64,000 nt of DNA from Adenanthera pavonina (lineage: Eukaryota > Streptophyta > Magnoliopsida > Fabales > Fabaceae), in contig JAIVEN010000021.1 of the NCBI GenBank assembly GCA_026686845.1, forward strand, positions 12,976,001 to 13,040,000, read 5' to 3'. The position numbers and the translations under genes were made by a program. The notes under the pieces are model-generated. The model searched no databases. It worked only from the letters and a program-made list of their open reading frames with translations, and had not been told where the DNA came from. Below are positions 59,605 through 64,000 of this stretch, piece by piece. How positions within the stretch are numbered: position 1 is the first letter of the stretch; every line of letters begins with the position of its first letter.

Positions 59605-61340
59605 AAATTTCGTCCTTGAAATTTAGATACATAGTAGTACTTCTTATCTCCTTTCTCTTAATTTCCCAATTTTTCAGACCATTTTTACCAGAAAAATACT
59701 CTTATTTCTCACTTACTTGACTTTTCAGTCAATATTTTACCCTGATATCATTTTGTCATTTATAATATTTGAAGAGTCTGGTTCATATTCTTTAAATTGG
59801 GAATTATGAGGCCATCATAAACTAACTTTACTTTAGGGGTATTGAGAATTTTCACATAACATACTCAATCTTAATTCTCATCTTTACTTTCATAACTTTC
59901 TCTTATCTTATTCATACTATACTTCCATTATTGGCACCTGATATTATTTCTTTCTCTACTTTCATTACTTCAGGCTATTCACATGAATAATCTTTCTACC
60001 AAGGCATAAGGCCATCACATTAGCTTTGCGTAGATGACATTTACAAGTCATCTCATATTTGCTTTTCACTTCTTTTCTTTTCTTTACCTCAAGTCTAACT
60101 CTTCTTTTATCTTATAATCCCTTGAGGCTATTGTGATCTCAAACACTTTTATAGTAATACCATAAATATAGCAACTCATAATAGCTATAATAACTCTTAG
60201 TAACCCTTCTTGAGAGCATTATTTACCGCTCCTATAAGTGGAAACATGTTTTTCATAGAATTATTATATAAAACATTGGCTAATACCTGCTACTCAACCC
60301 TGTTACATTACTCGGATCCAGATCCATGCTTACTTTAATAATTATAGACCCCTATGGTCATTATTGGATCAGGATTAATCATCTCAAGGAAGGAGGTTTA
60401 GCCTTTTTAGCTTATAAAAACTCATTTCTTGATCTCTTTCCACATTAGTTTCTCTTCTAACTAAGCGGTAAGACAACTTGAGAGAAATTTTTCATAACAT
60501 CTTGCTAAACTTGGAGACCTCTCATCTCTATTATAGTGTTCGGTTTCTCCCATTTCATAACTTTACTTACTTTACTAGGATCTATTGTGATCCATAAGGG
60601 AGATTCTGTAACCTACTAACTATACTTCTTGGAGCCCAGCTCCCATTTACTAAGTTCAGCAAGCTTTTTCTTTTAATTACATTTAAAAAATTCTCAATTG
60701 CCTTTCATGCTCCTCTAAATGTTTGAGGTCACAATAAACTATTCATCCTTTATTCATGTAGCCTAACATGTGCTTTTAGTAAGATTATCATAAATTCTTG
60801 GTGCCCAAATTTAATCATTGGCACATTTTTCTTACCTTTTACATCTTTTTCATACTTCCCAATAGGTCACTCATTCTAAAATCTCCCTCACTTGAGCACG
60901 CTTAATTGTAAAGTGCTGAGGGGTTCTGCTGCACTCTTGTCATTCTTTAGACTTTGAGAATACGGAATTGGGCTTCATTTTAAACTATAACTCATCTATG
61001 TGACCTCTGGATCACTTATTGCTTTTGATTTTAGGGAATTCATCCCCTATACTCATACTGCTTCTTTTTACTCTAGCCTTTACTAGCTTAGAGATTCATC
61101 TTACCACTATGCCTTTCCGTATAAACATACCCATGAATCTTGTACTCTGCTTATCTTATCATACCTTTAAGATCTTTTGGCTCTTTGTGATTCAGGGTCT
61201 AAATAATATTAAGGCAGTGGTCTCTAACTTTTTACTCTTAGGACATATTTGCTTTATCTGTTCTTATATGTAACTTCTTAGTTATTTAGCCACGGTCGAT
61301 TAGTGTTTTAGCAATTTATGGGAAACTTCTTAACCCTTCA
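59605..61340 (-). pseudogene. Chromovirus pol remnants (RT/RNase H and integrase chromodomain end)
   Basis: Pol of a chromovirus encodes protease, reverse transcriptase, RNase H and integrase with a C-terminal chromodomain. On the minus strand, near 60690-60740, LEEHERQLRI recalls the end of the RT domain. Near 60530-60590, TIDPSKVSKVMKWEKP and then MRGLQV..DVMKNFSQV match the RT-RNase H connection (usually DPSKV...W..P...EVRSFLGL). Next to the PPT (59630-59740), VRNKSIFLVKMV, REREDKKYYYVSKFQGRN matches the chromodomain end (RNK.IPLVKVLW...EREDEM...P.LF). Stops and indels are everywhere. Only about 1.7 kb remains where about 3.5-4 kb is expected, so most of RNase H and integrase is deleted. 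Confidence 0.72.
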
Positions 61341-61349
61341 AAAATCTCT

Positions 61350-61640
61350 TGCTAGCTCAGCTAGAATTTGGCCCTCGGCCTCTCACCATTACTCATTCTT
61401 GCTCTATCGGGCATCACCCCAAGAGCCACTTTCCATTACTTTGCCTTGACGACTCATCTAACAGAGGATTTCATCTCTTTGCTCAATTGGGCTTCTCCCC
61501 AAGAGCTATCTTCCATCTGCCTTGCCTCGGCTGCTTTTATCATATGGAGGATTTCATCTCTTTGCTCAATTGGGCTTCTTCCCAAGAGCCACCTCCCTTT
61601 TTCATCACCTTGGCAATTAATGGAAGATTATATTCATTAT
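61350..61640 (-). repeat. Tandem repeats of about 80-83 bp inside the chromovirus
   Basis: Three units share GCTCAATTGGGCTTCTCCCC and AAGAGCCAC-type text (plus-strand GCTC starts at 61401, 61481 and 61564). The last two also share AGGATTTCATCTCTTT. The stretch is more GC-rich than its surroundings. Confidence 0.85.
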
Positions 61641-62295
61641 GATATCTTTTGGCCAAGAACTTTCTTTTAGCTAGATTTCATACTAAACTCAGCAATCAAC
61701 TATCTCAAGGTTTCTTAGTTCCCTAACTGCTTACCACTAATCAAATACCTTAGGCTCATACTTTGTACCTTATACCTCATAAGTATACTAACTTTTCTTA
61801 CAGAGGCATTGCATCTTATCAAACTTTCTCATTTGAATCTTGCATCAACTTCCTTGTCTATTTTTAACATCATTTTTCAAGCATTTCTTAGCTTAAGCTA
61901 TTAACATAATCATTTAACTTAAGTTCAATACCTGAAACACCTTCAAGGGGTAAGCAAAATCACCATCTTGCTCATATAATCTAGAAGGAGATTATTTGTA
62001 AAAGTTGATTCATGCCAATACTCTCATCACTACTAGGGAAAGGCATACAAATCTTTATATTGCTACATTGCTTATTTAGACAAACAATGGAGATTATAGC
62101 CTAGTTTCTCATCAAGACATTCTCATATAACTTATATAATAGTAACTTCCAGACTTAACTTCTTAGCATAGCTACAGGATTAGTCTTGCACCTGAATCAT
62201 ACCTTTACTAAGGTCAGGTGACTTACAGACCTTAGATTGAGATTAGCACAAAGATTTTTTCCTGCTCTTATGGTCTGGGGTTGGCCATCTCCATA
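61641..62295 (-). mobile_element. Chromovirus internal region, gag-pol boundary, unreadable
   Basis: It lies between the gag zinc knuckle and the tandem repeats, where the protease should be. I could not find a DSGATHSFI-type motif. Confidence 0.45.
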
Positions 62296-63871
62296 GTACT
62301 GTCACGAGTATAGTGTCCCAACTCTTTATACTTAAAGCACACATTCTTCATTGTTAAGCACAACCTTCTACTATGAGCCTTTCCGCATTCTTAAATATAG
62401 GAGTTAGCTTACTCAACTATCTCCTCTGTGCTTATTGCCTTACTTCTTGAATCCCCTGGTATTCCAAGGTTACTTACCTTTACTTATCAACAAACTGTTG
62501 AAGGAAGATTGGGTACCGAGTCAATTGATTATACCTTGTGACATATTTAATGACTGACTCATTCACATCTTAGTTAATCCTTATAATTCCACTTTCTTTT
62601 TATCTCTTACAAACTAGGGAAAATAACTTTCATAAAATTATTCTTATAATACTTCCCAAGTCAATACAGTGCCCTTTACCTTATTAGCTCATTCTGTGTT
62701 CTGCCACCATTGGTCAGTCTCTTTTACTATCAAGCTTCCATTTCCGACGTGCATCCTATAATCTTTGAAATTTCTTTTTTGCTCACAATCTACTTTTTGA
62801 CAACTTGCACATCAAATTTATCATTGAAGAATGGGAGCTAATACTTTCTCATCAGGCAATCATATATCAATGGTTGGCGAACACATCTAGTTGCCTTGGG
62901 GAAAATCCTACAGAACCTACTAATTTACCTGAGGCTGCTACGGTATAACTAGAAACCTTAAGGGCTCTAGCTTTTCCCTTGTTGTCCTTGAGCATTAACT
63001 ATCTCTTACAGTTACTCAATAGTTTTCTGCTACTAATCCAGAAGATTAAGGATTACTTACAAGGGACCTAAACTAGGAGTACATTCATTTACTGTTACTA
63101 GAGTCATTTGAGAGGCGTGTGCTTATACTGTTAGCCTTTGTTGAGCACCTCTTCGTATCTTAACGACTCTTAATAACAACTTGAACTCTACAATTACATT
63201 AACTACTACTTCATTATACCATCACTGGTAAGAACTTATCATCGTATCTTGACCCCTGGTCTTTTACTTTACTAATCTTTAATCAACTTCTAGTTGCATA
63301 TATATTTAGTCAAAGATTGCAGCTATATATCTTATTTCTATATACATGTTCCTTATATACACACATTACCTTGAGTTTGTGGGGCTTCCATACTACATCA
63401 AGCTTACTATTATCATCTGGCTTCTTAATTGGATCTTCTTCTGGATCCTTATATGAGAATACTATTGCCTCAGCTTTCCTTCCTGATAGTGCTTTACCTG
63501 GAGTATTCAGGCAATGATGTAGCCTTTAAGAGTATTGAACACTCAACCTTGAGGGAACTCCTTAATATAGCTCCAGAGCTCATGATCTTGTTATGACATC
63601 TAGTACTTGCTCAACCCATTCTTTTATAGGAAGCTTAAAATCATAATGCCCTTCTAAGAATCTCTTTCACTTCTTGTACTGTACCAAGGAAATCTAAAAT
63701 TGAGCATATCCTCACAAATCCATCATGATATTTATCATACATAGCTTTAATAGCATTTGGATTTGGAGTTCTTGGTTTAGCTGGAATGAAAATCTTGCTG
63801 GATCCTATGTCTTCCCTTATAGGATCTTGATTAGGCTCAGGCCAAATTCCTGTATTTGGATTACTAACCAT
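62296..63871 (-). pseudogene. Chromovirus gag pseudogene
   Basis: The minus-strand ATG at 63871 opens MVSNPNTGIWPEPNQD and a 76-codon frame to 63641. The same start region is present at 22465-22965. The Retrotrans_gag core is recognisable at about 62470-62730, with stops: WWQNTE, LTWEVL, FYESYFP, VRDKKKVEL, matching the usual WW...LTWE.F...F...YFP...R..K..EF. At about 62300-62390 the zinc-finger region reads ECGKAHSRRLC and CFKYKELGHYTRDS. This is a CX2CGKXHXGXC plus CCHC arrangement in which one Cys is Tyr and the last is Ser. It lies in the same orientation as the PPT and LTR at 59585. Confidence 0.82.
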
Positions 63872-64000
63872 CTTTCTTTTCTAACTTATCTTTCTTTAAA
63901 TCTTACATTAGTTTTTCCCCATTGATTTTTTTTTTCATAACCATTATTTATTCCTTACTGGCCTCTTTCATTCACCATTAAAAACATCTTGGTACTGAAC
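63872..64000 (-). mobile_element. Chromovirus gag leader, cut by window end
   Basis: Similar to 22925-23060, the leader upstream of gag in the B3 element. The 5' LTR would lie beyond the window. Confidence 0.6.

Overview
This window is AT-rich plant nuclear DNA made almost entirely of nested, decayed transposable elements. Plant origin is supported by Sirevirus-like Copia elements, chromovirus-type Gypsy elements with initiator-tRNA-Met-type primer-binding sites, a Mutator-like (MULE) transposase, a CACTA element and a hAT-like miniature element. I cannot name the species. No intact protein-coding gene, tRNA, rRNA or CRISPR array is supported. All recognisable coding sequence is broken by stops, frameshifts or insertions.

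Element families, with names used here. C and D are related Sirevirus-like Copia LTRs of about 1.66 kb and 2.4 kb (C: TGTTGAATC...CTAACA; D: TGTTAGGTTT...CCTAACA). G is a third Copia-like LTR of about 1.6-1.7 kb (TGTTGGAGATT...AACA). B is a chromovirus LTR of 2.5-3.3 kb (TGTAATATCCC...GGTGTTACA). A is another Gypsy-like LTR (TGTAACACCC...GGTGTTACA).

Layout. 1-19069: nested Copia and Gypsy LTRs. A D-family element (D1) carries a gag pseudogene and a polypurine tract. Its 3' LTR is split by a solo B LTR and then by a C element (C1) with PBS and gag. The C1 5' LTR is itself split by a solo D LTR. A mosaic of LTR fragments follows. 19070-26139: remains of a minus-strand chromovirus (gag leader, PBS, 5' LTR) split by a solo A LTR. 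26140-42233: a MULE transposase pseudogene (+) facing a multi-exon ULP1/C48-protease-like pseudogene (-). The transposase is split by a 7.2-kb CACTA element, which carries its own solo C LTR, and by a solo G LTR. The ULP-like gene is split by a solo B LTR. 42763-46186: one G LTR inserted into another in opposite orientation. 46461-46956: a hAT-like miniature element. 47147-49819: AT-rich with no gene. 49820-54218: a 3'-truncated A LTR abutting the 3' end of a C element (3' LTR, PPT, a 3' ORF). 54219-56189: unassigned, with simple repeats. 56190-57745: a second copy of the D gag region (-). 57746-64000: a decayed minus-strand chromovirus (3' LTR, PPT, chromodomain end, RT/RNase H remnants, gag).

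The most interesting signals are these: (1) a MULE transposase convergent with a ULP-like protease gene, recalling the ULP-carrying MULEs known from other plants; (2) Sirevirus-type LTRs with matches to the plant G2/M-phase MSA promoter element just upstream of the TATA box; (3) a U5 stem-loop beside the PBS whose stem differs between families by paired changes; (4) arrays of CpG-centred palindromic hairpin motifs in the same LTRs; (5) two copies of a gag region that both lack pol in the same way, which suggests a non-autonomous family.
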